Positions 1 through 10,960 of a stretch of DNA of 64,000 nt are shown piece by piece. The translations under genes were made by a program, and so were the position numbers. The stretch covers positions 4,216,001-4,280,000 of the forward strand of contig CP085826.1 in NCBI GenBank assembly GCA_020809705.1. The letters are read 5' to 3'. Under the pieces are notes generated by a model, which was given only the letters and a program-made list of their open reading frames with translations, was not told the origin of the DNA and did not search any database. This DNA is from Calonectria ilicicola (Eukaryota > Ascomycota > Sordariomycetes > Hypocreales > Nectriaceae). How positions within the stretch are numbered: position 1 is the stretch's first letter; the number at the start of each line of letters is the position of its first letter.

Positions 1-328
1 CCTCCTCACTCCCTTCTCCCTCACCTCCTCATTCTCCTACGCATTCACCTTCTCGTGCCCGCCGCCTGGTCATACTCGAGCCCCGACAGCAGACAGCCTG
101 ACTTCAACTGCGCCCCCGTCACCTTGCTGCCACTCGACGCCGGAACCACCGCGGAACCTTGATCTTAACCGTGCGCCATGCTCTACTTCTACTAATCGTG
201 TCTCGCCCGTGGTTTCTTTCAACAAGCATTCTTCCGCCCCCTTCGCCCTCGCCAGCGCTCCTTCTTTCCCTCCACCGCCCACGACGGAGTCGAATCACGA
301 GCAGGCGCAGGAGCCTCCTTCCTTCATC
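1..328 (+). promoter_or_regulatory. 5' leader and promoter side of the sirtuin gene, with a mini-uORF
   Basis: Pyrimidine-rich stretch (CT-rich from base 1 to about 60) leading into the sirtuin coding region, as is common around fungal transcription starts. A short upstream reading frame, ATG at 178 to TAA at 195 (five codons), lies before the main ATG at 329. Whether it is inside the transcript is unknown because the transcription start cannot be read from sequence. Confidence 0.4.
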
Positions 329-2170
329 ATGGACACCTCAGGTCCTTTATCCGCTCCGCCAAGCTCGGCGCCTTCATCACCTCTTTCAAGTCTCTCCAAA
401 ACACCTTCTTTACCCTCGTCTCCCGACATGCCCGACCCGACAAACCGCTATCCCTCGCCGTCTTCCACCGCCGGTTCTGGCAGCCAGTCCCCCGTGAAAC
501 TAAGAGAACCCATTTTCAACGAGGATGAAATCCGGGCAAAACTCGACGCTGCTGCTGCTGCTGGCGGCCCTCCCCCTGCCAAAAGGCGGAGGATTACGCC
601 CCCCAAGGAGGCCAAGGAGCGCACCACCGAGTACCTGGATCTCACCAAACCCGACAGTGAGCTAACTCCGGAGGAGCACCGCCAACTGGACAGGCTCGTA
701 ACTCTGCTACGCAAGAAGAAGAAGATTGTTGTCATTGCTGGTGCCGGAATTTCTGTCTCAGCAGGCATTCCCGATTTCCGCTCATCCAACGGCATGTTCG
801 CGACCGCAAAAAGTCAACACAAAGTCAAAGGTTCCGGCAAGTACCTTTTTGACGCCTCCGTTTACAAGCACGATTCTTCCACAGAGTCTTTCCACGCCAT
901 GGTCCGCCAAATGTCACAAATGTCCCGAAAGGCAAAGCCTACTCCCTTTCACCACTTGCTGGCGTCCTTGGCCCAGGAGGGTCGCTTGATGCGACTTTAT
1001 TCTCAAAACATTGACTGTCTCGACACGTCCATGACGCCTCTAGCCACAAACGTCCCGCTCAACTCCAAGGGCCCCTGGCCAGCCACGATTCAGCTTCACG
1101 GCGGCCTCGAAAAAATGGTATGCACCAAATGCGGCAATCTAGAGCCCTTTAATGGCGATGTTTTTGACGGCCCAGAGGCCCCACTGTGTCGAACTTGCGA
1201 AGAGGACGACGCTGTTCGCACGGCCCATGCCGGAAAGCGCAGCCACGGCATTGGTAGATTACGTCCTCGATTCGTGCTATACAACGAGTACAACCCGGAT
1301 GAGGAGGCAATTGGCAACGTTTCTAGCGCTGACCTAAAGACCCGCCCTGACGCCGTCATCGTTGTTGGAACCACACTGAAAGTACCCGGAACCCGACGAT
1401 TGGTCAAGGAATTATGCCAGGTGACGCGCAGCAAGAGGAATGGGTTGACAGTCTGGATCAACGTCGATCCCGAACCCAAGGGTGTTGATTTCAGGGACTG
1501 CTGGGATATCGTCGTTAAGTCGAAATGCGACAATGTCGCCCAGTTAGCTGCGCTCCCTCCCTGGGACTGCACTATTGGCGATGACTATTTGGTATCGCAA
1601 GAGGAGGATCTTGAAGGCCGAGAACGTCGTAGCAAGACCACTTTCGAAGTCAACATTCCTTCCAGCCCCCGACATCCCGATATCGAGTCGCATTTCGCAG
1701 GCAAGCCGAAACACGTTGAGCAGATGCAAGGCATTCCAACACCCAGCGCTAGCCCCAAGATATCGGCTGCAAAGAGACCAGTCAAGGCAAAGCAAAGCAA
1801 GATTCCATTTGCTGGCAAGGAAGCCGGCGCGAAGAAACAATCCAAGCCGACCAAGGTGACAAAGCCTCGTGCTCGCAAACCCAAGCAATCCGCCAAAGAA
1901 AAGTCAGCCAAGAGCGCAGTCATGTTCAAATCAGTCAAGGCAAATCAGCCAGCTGGGAAAAAGAATATTATCATCAAACCAGAATCCAACGATTTATCAA
2001 CGCTCCCTGCTCTACGTCCCTCACAGGATTTCACCTTTCGATGCGAAGCCATGGTCGACGATTGCTTGCCTCCATCGACACCCATCGTATCCGATTGCAA
2101 ATTTCCAGAAACCATATCTCCAAAATCCGCCCCGACAGGCTTCAGCCACTTGATTGACATGCAGTCATAG
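329..2170 (+). CDS. hst4: Hst3/Hst4-class NAD-dependent histone deacetylase (sirtuin)
   Basis: Intronless, 613 codons. The frame is open upstream, but 329 is its first ATG. The sirtuin fold starts near residue 130 with the NAD-binding GAGIS motif and GIPDFRS (about 137-150). QNIDCLD follows, then the LHGG motif with the catalytic His near residue 257. Two cysteine pairs, CTKC and CRTC (about 264-290), bind the structural zinc. GTTLKVPG and the INVDP segment complete the Rossmann fold. The insert between QNIDCLD and LHGG and the HGIGRLRPRFVLYNE segment are typical of the Hst3/Hst4 class, which removes acetyl groups from histone H3 lysine 56 after replication. The C-terminal 170 residues are Lys/Pro/Ser-rich, low complexity, and could carry nuclear localisation and degradation signals. 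The gene converges on the next gene. The class assignment rests on motif pattern, not on a tree. Confidence 0.93.
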   Translation: MDTSGPLSAPPSSAPSSPLSSLSKTPSLPSSPDMPDPTNRYPSPSSTAGSGSQSPVKLREPIFNEDEIRAKLDAAAAAGGPPPAKRRRITPPKEAKERTTEYLDLTKPDSELTPEEHRQLDRLVTLLRKKKKIVVIAGAGISVSAGIPDFRSSNGMFATAKSQHKVKGSGKYLFDASVYKHDSSTESFHAMVRQMSQMSRKAKPTPFHHLLASLAQEGRLMRLYSQNIDCLDTSMTPLATNVPLNSKGPWPATIQLHGGLEKMVCTKCGNLEPFNGDVFDGPEAPLCRTCEEDDAVRTAHAGKRSHGIGRLRPRFVLYNEYNPDEEAIGNVSSADLKTRPDAVIVVGTTLKVPGTRRLVKELCQVTRSKRNGLTVWINVDPEPKGVDFRDCWDIVVKSKCDNVAQLAALPPWDCTIGDDYLVSQEEDLEGRERRSKTTFEVNIPSSPRHPDIESHFAGKPKHVEQMQGIPTPSASPKISAAKRPVKAKQSKIPFAGKEAGAKKQSKPTKVTKPRARKPKQSAKEKSAKSAVMFKSVKANQPAGKKNIIIKPESNDLSTLPALRPSQDFTFRCEAMVDDCLPPSTPIVSDCKFPETISPKSAPTGFSHLIDMQS

Positions 2171-3000
2171 TTATGGGCCTAGGGGGGAATTCATTGGGAC
2201 AGTTATCACAGAGGGATTGAGGCCTTCCGTGACATGCTCTTAATCATACTAGATGGATCATTATTGGCGTTGGCGTAAGGTTCATATCTTGAACCAGGAG
2301 CGGTATGCTACTGTTGCCGCCTTTTTTGGGTGACTAGACCAGCATCTTCAATGTGTAATATTTCATAGACTCTGATGTTTTGAGGGTCTGTTATACGGCA
2401 TATGGCCAGGCCGAGTGCAATGAGCCGGTTTTTGGTCCAAATAGAGGCGTTATTGTTTCACCATTTAAACCCACCAATTTTTCTCAATCTTGTGATCATA
2501 TTAAGATCCAGTCGATACCTTGCCCAAAGCCTCTCCTTGGGTCTAGCCAATACCTCAACCAGTATCTCTTAGAACCGAGCTCCTAAGGCAGCCAGAATTT
2601 CCCCTTCAACCCAATCAGCTACCTTAGCCATGGTGGTTGGTTTGAAGAAAAAACCCTGGTCGCGCCAGGGTCTCATTTCTAAGAGAAGCTGGTTGAGACA
2701 TTGGTTAAGTTTAAGCAGCAGGGGCTTTAGGCCAAGGTAGCTGGACTGAAGGAGAGGCTTTTGGCGAAAGGAATACCGCCTTTTGTGTGTATTTAGAGCG
2801 AATCTACCTTGACTTGCGGCAGTGCTCAGACATGTAAGGCTTGATGATTCACACATCTGTCATGAAATAAATAGCGAGTAGGCTTTGTCAAGAAAAAAAC
2901 GCATTTAGTTATATTCATGGGTATCTTTATCCTTCAGCGCCGCCCCCTTGACTTTGTTGCCGCCAACTCCGGTCCATTAAAACTATTCCGTTCCTATATG
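2171..3000. other. Convergent 3' spacer
   Basis: No gene seen. It holds the 3' regions of the sirtuin and of the Rad60-like gene, and a degraded inverted repeat listed separately. AT content is higher than in the flanking genes. Confidence 0.6.
2526..2771. repeat. Degraded inverted repeat with an internal perfect hairpin
   Basis: Two blocks recur in inverted orientation. Bases 2526-2538 match the reverse complement of 2749-2761 exactly (13 bp). Bases 2554-2574 match the reverse complement of 2677-2697 at 19 of 21 positions. The distance between the blocks differs between the arms, so one arm carries an indel. Between the arms lies a perfect 7-bp palindrome, ACCCTGG/CCAGGGT, at 2653-2671 with a 5-base loop. 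This could be a relic of a small non-autonomous transposable element. No transposase or clear target-site duplication was seen. Confidence 0.5.
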
Positions 3001-4555
3001 TCACTTAATGTGAACTTCAATGGTATCCATATCATCAATGTCGGCGTCAATCATTGTGGTGTGCTCCTCCAACCTGTCACCGTCAAACCAAAGACTCACA
3101 TCTTTGTTGGCGTCAATGTTGCGCTGTGTGCGGAAGCCCGTTATCAGGGTCTCGACAGTTGTCTCCTGCCGGACGCTCAGTTTGACATCTTCAAATTCCT
3201 TAGATTTGAGAATGACCCTAATCTTAACCTCAGGAGCAGAGTTGTCTTCGGAAGCGGCCTCCTCCTCCTCGTCTGAGAGCTCACCAGCCTCCCGTCGGCG
3301 GCGAAGGTCCTCTTCGTGTTCCATGTTCTGGAAGAGCTCGGGTGTCCAGGCCTCCAGGTGCACCCGCATGCGCGATTCGCTGAAGCCGGAGCGGTCATGG
3401 GTATCGGCGGCGAGTCGACCATCAGCCTGGGGTCGAATTCCCAAACTGAGTAGGGTGGAGTAGTTGTACACCTTTTTTCGCCGCCATGTGAGAATAATAT
3501 CATCTTCATTGTCCTCTGGAAACTGAACGCCTCCTTTTCGCTTCTGAATCGCGCACCAGGTCTCCCGGACGAGCCGGAGCGGTTTGTCGAACAAGAACTT
3601 TACAACAACGGGGTGTGAGCCTGGGATTGTGGAGGAGACGAAGATTTCGGTATTTTCCTTGGTCTGGGAACCATCCGAGGTTGAGCGAAGCAAGGCCTGG
3701 TCCTTCTCCTGCTGCCTCTCAAACTTGCGAACATACTCTGCAAACTCATCCTCCTCGGCCTGGGGTGATGATGGCGCAGGGGATGCGTCGTCTAACATCT
3801 CGAGACTGCTGCTCCAGGCACGGTTTGGTGTGGCAGCGGTTGGCTCGAAATCATCTGCGTCATCGGAATCCGAGTCGATGGAAATTACGGCAGTCGCACT
3901 GGTCTTGGAGGAGCTTTGCTTCTGGAGCTGTGGCTGTCGAGCGGGGGACCCATGGGTGCGGGAGGATCGCAAACGCCTGGCGGATGGTGAAGCTTCAAGA
4001 GCATTATAGTTTATCTTGGTGCTGCTATCGAGCTTGTTGGAGGAGGAGTCGGATCTGGATCGTTTGGACGGGGGAGGAGTAACAAGCTCGCTGCAAGACC
4101 ATTAGCAAGCACACCAAAATAAAGGGGGGTGGGATATGTGCAGACCTGGCGCGTTCGTCTACATTTTGTGTTGCCGGCTCATCCATCGTCGCGCTACTAT
4201 CCAGGCTCGCTTTCGGCTGCTCAGCTTCATTTGATCGAGCTTCTTCTTTGGTATCGGGTGCCTCGTCGTCTTCTTCTAGACGTCTATTCTCTCCCGATGT
4301 GTGCCGCGCTGCCAGTTTCTGTTTCTCTTCCTCCTGCTCGCGCTGCTTCTGCTTGCGCTTGAGGCGTCGCTCGCGATCTGCCGCGACGATGGGCGCCATC
4401 TCCTTGGAGCGGCGAAAGAGGTAAAGGCCATCGTCTTCGCTTTCATCGCCTTCAGTTGCGGGCGTAGCCTTGGGGACTACAATCCGGCGCAGTGCGGTCG
4501 GCTTGAAAGGCAGCTTCTTTTTCATGGGCGGCGATGCCAAGAAATCGTCAGACAT
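3001..4555 (-). CDS. Rad60/Esc2/NIP45-type protein with SUMO-like domains
   Basis: Two exons, 4555..4146 and 4090..3001, joined in phase 2, give 499 residues. The intron ends in TTGCAG and has a GCTAAT branch site. The N-terminal half is charged and disordered, with KR-rich helical segments (RRLKRKQKQREQEEEKQK). The middle holds a first ubiquitin-like domain (about residues 270-345, PVVVKFLFDKPLRLV). The last 75 residues form a second, conserved SUMO-like domain (VKIRVILKSKEFEDVKLSV to MDTIEVHIK). This architecture matches the Rad60/Esc2 family, which works with the SUMO ligase system and Smc5/6 in repair and replication-fork stability. The terminal glycine pair of true SUMO is absent, as expected for this family. 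Start chosen at MSDDFLASP; the upstream in-frame ATG at 4618 is less likely. Confidence 0.85.
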
Positions 4556-5024
4556 TGTGAGTGATTGAGATGGGGTCAGTAAAGACGGAATCGTTATAGC
4601 AAAGGTCTCGAATAGCAAGCGCGAATAAATTCATATGTATTTTATCCTCGCTGGAGAGGAGCAACCAAAAGTGTCGCTGCAGGAATTGTTTATCACAAGT
4701 GGTGTGTGCGTGTGTGCGAGTGTGTGTTGCGCAGGGAACAGAAATACTTTACGCGCTCTCAAAGGTGGGATTTCTTTCACAGCGTGTTTTCAGAACACAC
4801 GATTCCCAGGCAACACGGAGGCCCCCCACCATAGAGCCGCTAACAAGCTGTGTTAGGGGCACCCAGGGCGATCAAAGCTCTCCACAGTGCGAGCGTGACC
4901 CCACAGTGTGTACAATCTTATCGGTGCCGCAAGGCGTCAAATCTATTCGACTCTCATCGACAAAAACCCACCTTCACTCATCACCGCCGACTACACCACC
5001 ATCTGCCGGAAGCCCACCACAATC
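4556..5024. promoter_or_regulatory. Divergent promoter between Rad60-like gene and LSM6
   Basis: 469 bp between two divergent ATGs. It contains a GT-rich simple stretch around 4699-4730. No specific factor site can be claimed. Confidence 0.5.
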
Positions 5025-5464
5025 ATGGAGAACGGCAACATTTCGCAGGGCGAGGGAAAGGACCCCTCCAGCTTCCTCAGCGACATTATCGGCAATCCCG
5101 TCACCGTAAAGCTCAACTCGGGCGTCGTCTACAAGGGTACGTGATGACACTCTTGCCCCCCGCCTCGCCACCAAAACTAGGAGCTGCACATTGCCATGAC
5201 ACCGTGCAAGCTCTCGGTACATGGTAGAGGTATCACTGCTTTTTTTTCGTCTTATTGACAACGTGATAGGCGAGCTTCAGTCTGTTGATGGTTACATGAA
5301 TATTGCCCTTGAGAAAACTGCCGAATATGTTAACGGCACCAAGAGGAGAGAATATGGAGATGCCTTTGTTCGAGGCAACAATGGTAAGCATTATTCTGTC
5401 AGCGACCCCCACGGACTCGACTAATAAACGCATTATAGTGATGTACATCTCCGCAGACTCATAA
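5025..5464 (+). CDS. LSM6: U6 snRNA-associated Sm-like protein LSm6
   Basis: Three exons, 5025..5136, 5270..5383 and 5439..5464, encode 83 residues. The second intron carries a perfect CTAATAAAC branch region. The protein reads through Sm motif 1 ([35 protein letters not shown]) and Sm motif 2 (FVRGNNVMYIS), with GYMNIAL and YGDAFVRGNN characteristic of LSm6. LSm6 is one of seven subunits of the LSm2-8 ring that binds the U6 snRNA 3' end in the nucleus and of the LSm1-7 ring that promotes mRNA decay in the cytoplasm. The length equals that of known LSm6 proteins. The last coding exon is only 26 nt. Confidence 0.95.
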
Positions 5465-5616
5465 AATATTTCATGTTCATGAATAACGAAATCACTTTTG
5501 ATTCTCGCACGCAACCAAGCCTAACCTATACCAAGGGTCGGGCACCGCTCTATGCATGTCAAATAAATATTCGCATTGTGCACCGTTGATCGCCAGATAA
5601 TTGAAGACACAAATCT

Positions 5617-6645
5617 CTATAGCCGTTGGGTCCAAACGAAAAAAGTCTTTCCGTGGACCTCAATCTCGCCTCTTTCGTTTGCATGCTCACCAGCTTTGCT
5701 GACAATCCTCTCAAATCTTTCTCTGAACACCCTTTTTGCATCCCCCTCCCGCACCGCGTTCCAACTCAACGTATTGATGCGATCCCAAAGCTCATTATAA
5801 GTCAACCATACCGACCAGTGAACTCGGTCGTTCCCCGTGGGCGTTGAAAACAATGGATTTGAGACTCTTGCCTGGCGTTCGAAAACCTGTTGCCACTGTA
5901 AATGTCGGAAGCGTGGCTGTCTGTCAAAATGCCCCGATACGCTCAGCTCCCATAGTTCGTGCTCCCATTGAGTGGTTGCTAGCCAAGATGATGGTCGGTT
6001 ATCTGCATCTAGGTTTCAGCGATGATTCGTTCATAGCAAGAAGGGGTGATGTAATATGTACAGTCTTCAACATTCCATATTAAGCCTAGTTTTGCGTCTG
6101 GTTTCAGAACTCGATGAATCTCCTTCAAGGCAGCCTCATTGGCAAACCTCGTGATCGGTTAGTGTAGCTCCTCGGTGATGATAATGTCACTTACCAGTGA
6201 AATGCCTGTGTAGGAGTCATGTCAGTATGCCATTTTCTCGGCCTGGTGATGCGTTTTCAACACCGCAGTGCTTTAGGTAGAGACTTACTTGAGCTACAAT
6301 GCAACCGTCTGCCCAACCGCTCCCCACGCCATCCATGCTGGCAGCCGATCCTTTGCGGATCTCGACGTTTTTTATTCGCTTCCAGGCTAATGTCTCAAGC
6401 ATAGAATCCAACGGCTCTATAGCGATAATCTCAAACTCCTCTGGTCTTGCAGCAAGCACCTCAGTAAACTTGCCTGTTCCAGCAGCGAGCTCGATTATCC
6501 GGGCATGCTTCTTGCCATTGAGTCCAAGGTGCGTGAGAAGGCTGCTGACGGCGTCGTCTCCGTAAGATGGGCGATGCGTGTCATAAAGTTCTGCGTTGTG
6601 AAAACCCTTGGAGGCAGCGTCATGGACGGCATGATTGGAACCCAT
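5617..6645 (-). CDS. SAM-dependent methyltransferase (AFHWF type)
   Basis: Four exons, 6645..6289, 6205..6195, 6147..6062 and 6008..5617, give 281 residues. Exon 2 is an 11-nt microexon; its insertion restores the family motif QAFHWFANEAAL, which strongly supports the model. SAM-binding motif I is IIELAAGTGKFTEVLAAR (about residues 40-57), followed by the acidic IAIEPLDSML. The helix-rich segment after LIWN carries the SSWLATTQWEHELWEL and PLFSTPTG stretches. Small fungal enzymes of this type belong to the Methyltransf_11 superfamily and are related to yeast Crg1 and Tmt1. The substrate cannot be inferred. An in-frame ATG at 6669 is an alternative start. The 3' end converges on LSM6, 152 bp away. 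Confidence 0.85.
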
Positions 6646-7530
6646 CCCAACCACCAAATTTGAGAACATGTTTTTTGGGGGAAATTTTGCCGAAGGGGCC
6701 AGAAATCTCAAACAGCATAAAGGGGAAGAAATAACCGAAGAAGCCATAGGCCACATTGCCACATCGACACATTTTATACCTCTCAACCCCGCCAAGCGGA
6801 GCGACCCCAACGACGGAGCCAATCCGACAACTGGCCCGTGGGAGGAAGAGCAGCCAACAAAGTCATGGCGCGAGACAATTGCTCGATAGCGCGCTCCAGG
6901 GTCATAGCGAGCCGGGTTGGGATTGGATCAGGATCCGGAAGGACGCCGGGTTTAACGCCGGGCTGTGAACGAGCTCAAAAGTCAATTTGGTGGCGAGGAC
7001 ACGGATGTTGGCCTTGGAACGGCACTATCAATGTTGAAGCCGGAGAAATCGGAACGGTTGTACTCGATTCTGTCCTAGTTTATAAAACGAAGGAGGAGAC
7101 ATGTTAACTATAGGGTCAGGGCACATAGGTGGCTCAGTTGCAACTCAAGCTTGAATCAAGTTGCTGTCGAAAGAGGCTCATAAAAACTGCCTGGTTTAAG
7201 ATCCATGGTAATCTCGCAATTTGTGATAAGATAAAATTGCATCAACTAATTGGATGGCGGCATATCTTTGGTTTGATGCTCCGAGAGCTTGATTTTCAAC
7301 AAACCCGGAATTTTGACCCTGGTTCAACTGGTGTCGAGATAGTATATTTTCTGGGGCCAAACATAGGTTTCTGTCTCATGTGATTGTATGAGTTTGACCA
7401 TCGAAGCTGACTCAAGAATGACCGTCTCTAATTTGGGGTCCAAATGAAGGTTAACAAAGGGCAGAAAATAAAGAAGCCCAATCATTTATGCTGACAAGAT
7501 CAGAATGATGTGATGAAGTTTAGCTGTTGC
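6646..7530. other. Spacer upstream of the methyltransferase
   Basis: No gene seen. Moderately AT-rich from about 7080 on. It separates the 5' end of the methyltransferase gene from the 3' end of the next minus-strand gene. Confidence 0.5.
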
Positions 7531-8637
7531 TTAGAAGGTCGCAGACCTAGAATTCTTGGGGAATGTGACATAGAATCCATAGTCTTGCAGGGGACTGGTA
7601 TAACTTCTGACTATTGGCGAATTGGATTGCGAAGCTGGCAAAGATTGCGACTCTATCTCAGCGGAAGCTTCCTTTGCGACACCCATACAATTGGTGGAAT
7701 GATAATGAGTACAATCATAAACGGCGCTACTTTCTCTAGCTTGTATTGCCCTCTGAGTGCTCGCTTGTACCTTGCTTCCTTTTGCGTCAGCATGACGCAT
7801 GAATGAGCTTCCCACAACAGCATTCTGCGAAGAACCGGGCGTTTTTGTTTTCGAAAACCAGATACCTTCTACTTCTAGTCCCTTTTGGAGTGCTCGTACA
7901 CCAAAAGGGATTTCCGGGGGACGAAATGCGTCGACGCCACAGTGCGATGTCACGGAAAGTCGGGCACGCTTTTCTTCGTCGATGGCTTCCAAACGGCGCA
8001 ACTTGCGATTAATTCGCCATCGTTGGACCAACCCAATTATAAATACTATAATAATACAGCCGGATAGCATCTGATAAAGAGGTCAAATGTTAGTGGTGCA
8101 TCTAAGAGTGACAAGATATGTCTTGAATGCTGGCATACGACTCACAAAAGCCAACTTCTGCCACAGCTCCCAGGATATAAAAAATCTTCTCATGGCAAAT
8201 TCATGCCGGCTAGTGCCGAGGCCACAAGTTCTACAGCGTTTTTTGAGATCTTCAACAGTGGGATACCGGTGCTGGAGTCCAAAACGGAAATTGTGATTAG
8301 AACTCGAGTGAGATAGCAGAACAAATTTGTTTAGTATCAGGACTAGGATTGCCTGTGTAAACTCCAGCAAGGAATTATTGTTTTTTTTTTAATAAAACCT
8401 ACAAAAAATTTAAGGGGCACAAGGGCAGGCACAAGCAGGGATAATTTCTTGATAGCAGGAGCCATGGTGAGTGCATTTCTAAGAGCGAGGAGAGGCAAGA
8501 GGACCACGGCCAAATGGATTGCCTGAATTAAATACAGAGACAGGACCGGAAAGGAAGCAAAGAAAACCCCGAGAAAAAAAGAGAGAAAAGAAGGTTGTTA
8601 CGGGATAGTTGGCCGAAAATGAGGCGGTAAATGTCAT
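7531..8637 (-). CDS. Unknown fungal membrane protein
   Basis: Preferred model: exons 8637..8602, 8522..8403, 8271..8146 and 8070..7531, giving 273 residues. The introns have GT and AG ends, and the second has a CTAATCAC branch site before its CTCCAG acceptor. A hydrophobic stretch near the N-terminus (AIHLAVVLLPLLALRNALTM) is followed by the conserved-looking HRYPTVEDLKKRCRTCGLGTSRHEFAMRRFFISWELWQKLAF. A transmembrane segment comes next (MLSGCIIIVFIIGLV), then a basic stop-transfer region and a polar tail of about 160 residues. An alternative acceptor at 8353 would retain 27 more residues in frame. I do not recognise the family. Transcript data would settle exon 3. Confidence 0.6.
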
Positions 8638-10960
8638 GATGCCTGAATGATTTTGCCCAGTTTCCAAGGCATACGTTGAACAACTTACATGACGTAAATT
8701 CTCAATGTCGTAGTTGGTGTCTTATTCAAACAAGTTTACAGTAGCAGAAGATTTCTGGGAAATTTGGAAGACTTGTTCAATCTCCAATCATTACTGGGGA
8801 CGCCTTTCTAGTCGTTAGGCTATTCATAGGTCGAACGCACTCTTAATTACATTCACGCTCAAACAGATTGGCACTCGTGATTCTAACGAACGGGTGGTCA
8901 GTGAAACAAAGTTAGCTGAGGTGAACACCAAGCATCGGCCCGCGATTCAATTCCCTAGGCTGGGAACGCTAGAGATTCACAGCTCAATCATGTCTCTCGT
9001 GACGCAAAGACGAGGTTCTGATCGCCATGTGACACAATCCATGGCCAAATAAGGCTTGAGCACCGACAATGCCTGTACAAAAGACTCTGTATCGCAACTC
9101 CAAGAAAGTTTATAGCAACCCTAAGCAGGCTTGGCTTCAATTAGACTCTGGATTTCCCGTTGCTCCCCAGATGGCATCAGTCAATGTCGTCAACGGATCG
9201 AAGCAAGGGCCTAAACAGGACCCGGCGTGCGGGCTAACGATCGGCCCACTGACTCGGAACGGCCGGGCGCCCACAGAACGTCTGGAAGTAGAAATGGGTG
9301 CGTTCATCGCGCAGCTCTTCTTCTTTACTTGCGACTATGATTCGGTTGGCGGAAATATCGGCAGGTTTTTTCTCGCAAGGGTTCGCGGAGTCCGCCACAC
9401 TTTTGATTCAAATACGGAAATGACACACGCAAAGTGCAGCACCGCGCCCACGTGAGCGAGCAGCCAAAGCCCCGAGAATCTGTCTGGGTCTGTCAATCTG
9501 CCCCCCCAATCTGATGGAAGCTGATTCGCGATCAACACCATACTTGCCCTTGGCGTACTGGCATGGTCACCATACCGGGTTAGCCAGGTGGCTGTGTGGG
9601 AAGAGATTGCAGATGAACGCGAATCCAAAGCAATGCCAAGTCGAACACAAGCGACGAGCTGAGGGTGAGGTGAGTCTGACGACAAAGAACAGCCCGATTC
9701 GTGTGCCCCCTGCCCACAGACGCCCCTTGTCGAGGTCGGGAGTCGGACCTTCGGCGTCGATCTAACCCCCCGTCTCCCGAGCGGCAAAACACGAACGAAA
9801 GAGGCGACAGAGAAACACGTTAGTGAGGGGACACACGGAAATGTGGGATCCCGATGTCCATTCACGGACGTCGTCTAGCGCCGGCGATGCTGTGCTGGCA
9901 GGGCGCGATTGTTGCGCCTCTGAGCGGTTTACTGATCTCGGCCTGGCTCGTGATGTTGAATAGAAGATGCCTTGCGAGTGTTTGTTGTTACTGAACATGG
10001 CAAAGGGCGGCCACACCATTCCAGCCCCATGTAATCCGATGACGGCAGGACCCAAACCGCTTCCAACTCTCCATTTACCATCCTTGGAAACCATTTTTGC
10101 CCCCCCGGTCAGAGGGACTATGTAACTGGGAACAAAGGTTTTTTCTTTTGTTTTACTTCCACCTTGGGTTAGAGAACGAGGGACATAAAAAAAAAACTCA
10201 TCACACCTTAACAGTTCTCAGAGTCTAGCCTGGCTCCTCCTCGTAGCAATTAGCAAAAACCCGCGGGTTAAGCGTGCCGTTTGTTGGGCCTGCTGACGTC
10301 CCCCAGCTCCTCGTCTGTCCATCCATACACCCACAAATGTCGTGGTGCAAATGGCTGTGCGGTAGCGCCAAGTGCTGCCGCTGCTCGTTGATTTGCCTGT
10401 CTCATGATGGGTCTAAGCATGCATGCCCGTCAACCAGAATGCTTCGCTTTTCCACCTTACTCGCCCTGCCACGGCCATGGCGACAGCCACCTCCGCCAAG
10501 GGTCCCCAAACGCACCCCCCGGAAATCATCCAGCTTTGCCCGGTCGGCCACCAACTTGCAAAATCGATCCACCCGCATCCGCCTCCGCCGTCTTATGTAA
10601 ATATGCTGGACTCCCCCATCCCATGGATCTCGGTTCTTTAAGTCAATTAAACCCCTGGCCTAGTGTTTCCTGCCCTCTTCGCATTTGTGCCCAAGGATTC
10701 CATTCAACACATTAATACCATACCTGACCGCCATCGTCCCCTTCTCGCCTTTGTCGTTCCTGCTTCACTTGCACTTGCTTGCGCACCGACTCTTCTTTAC
10801 CATCCATTTCCTCCCTGTGCAGTAGCCTGTCTGTCACCTGCATTCCGGACCAGAGCGAGCAACTCGAGTCGCATTGCATTATACTCTCAACTATTGCATC
10901 AATCGACCTCGTCACCTCTTTTCCCGCTTTTAATTAGCCACACACTCTCTCTCCTCCAAA
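8638..10960. other. Gene-free spacer, divergent promoter region
   Basis: About 2.3 kb between divergently oriented genes. Open frames here are short, show no domain and lack fungal coding character. The last 250 bp (10700-10960) are CT-rich, as expected for the leader of the next gene. Confidence 0.5.

Noticed and set aside
1096..1572. 158-codon frame antisense to the sirtuin
   Set aside because: Shadow of the sirtuin coding frame with no independent support.
9069..9455. 128-codon open frame on the plus strand
   Set aside because: No domain, no splice partners and no fungal promoter context. It lies in a spacer.
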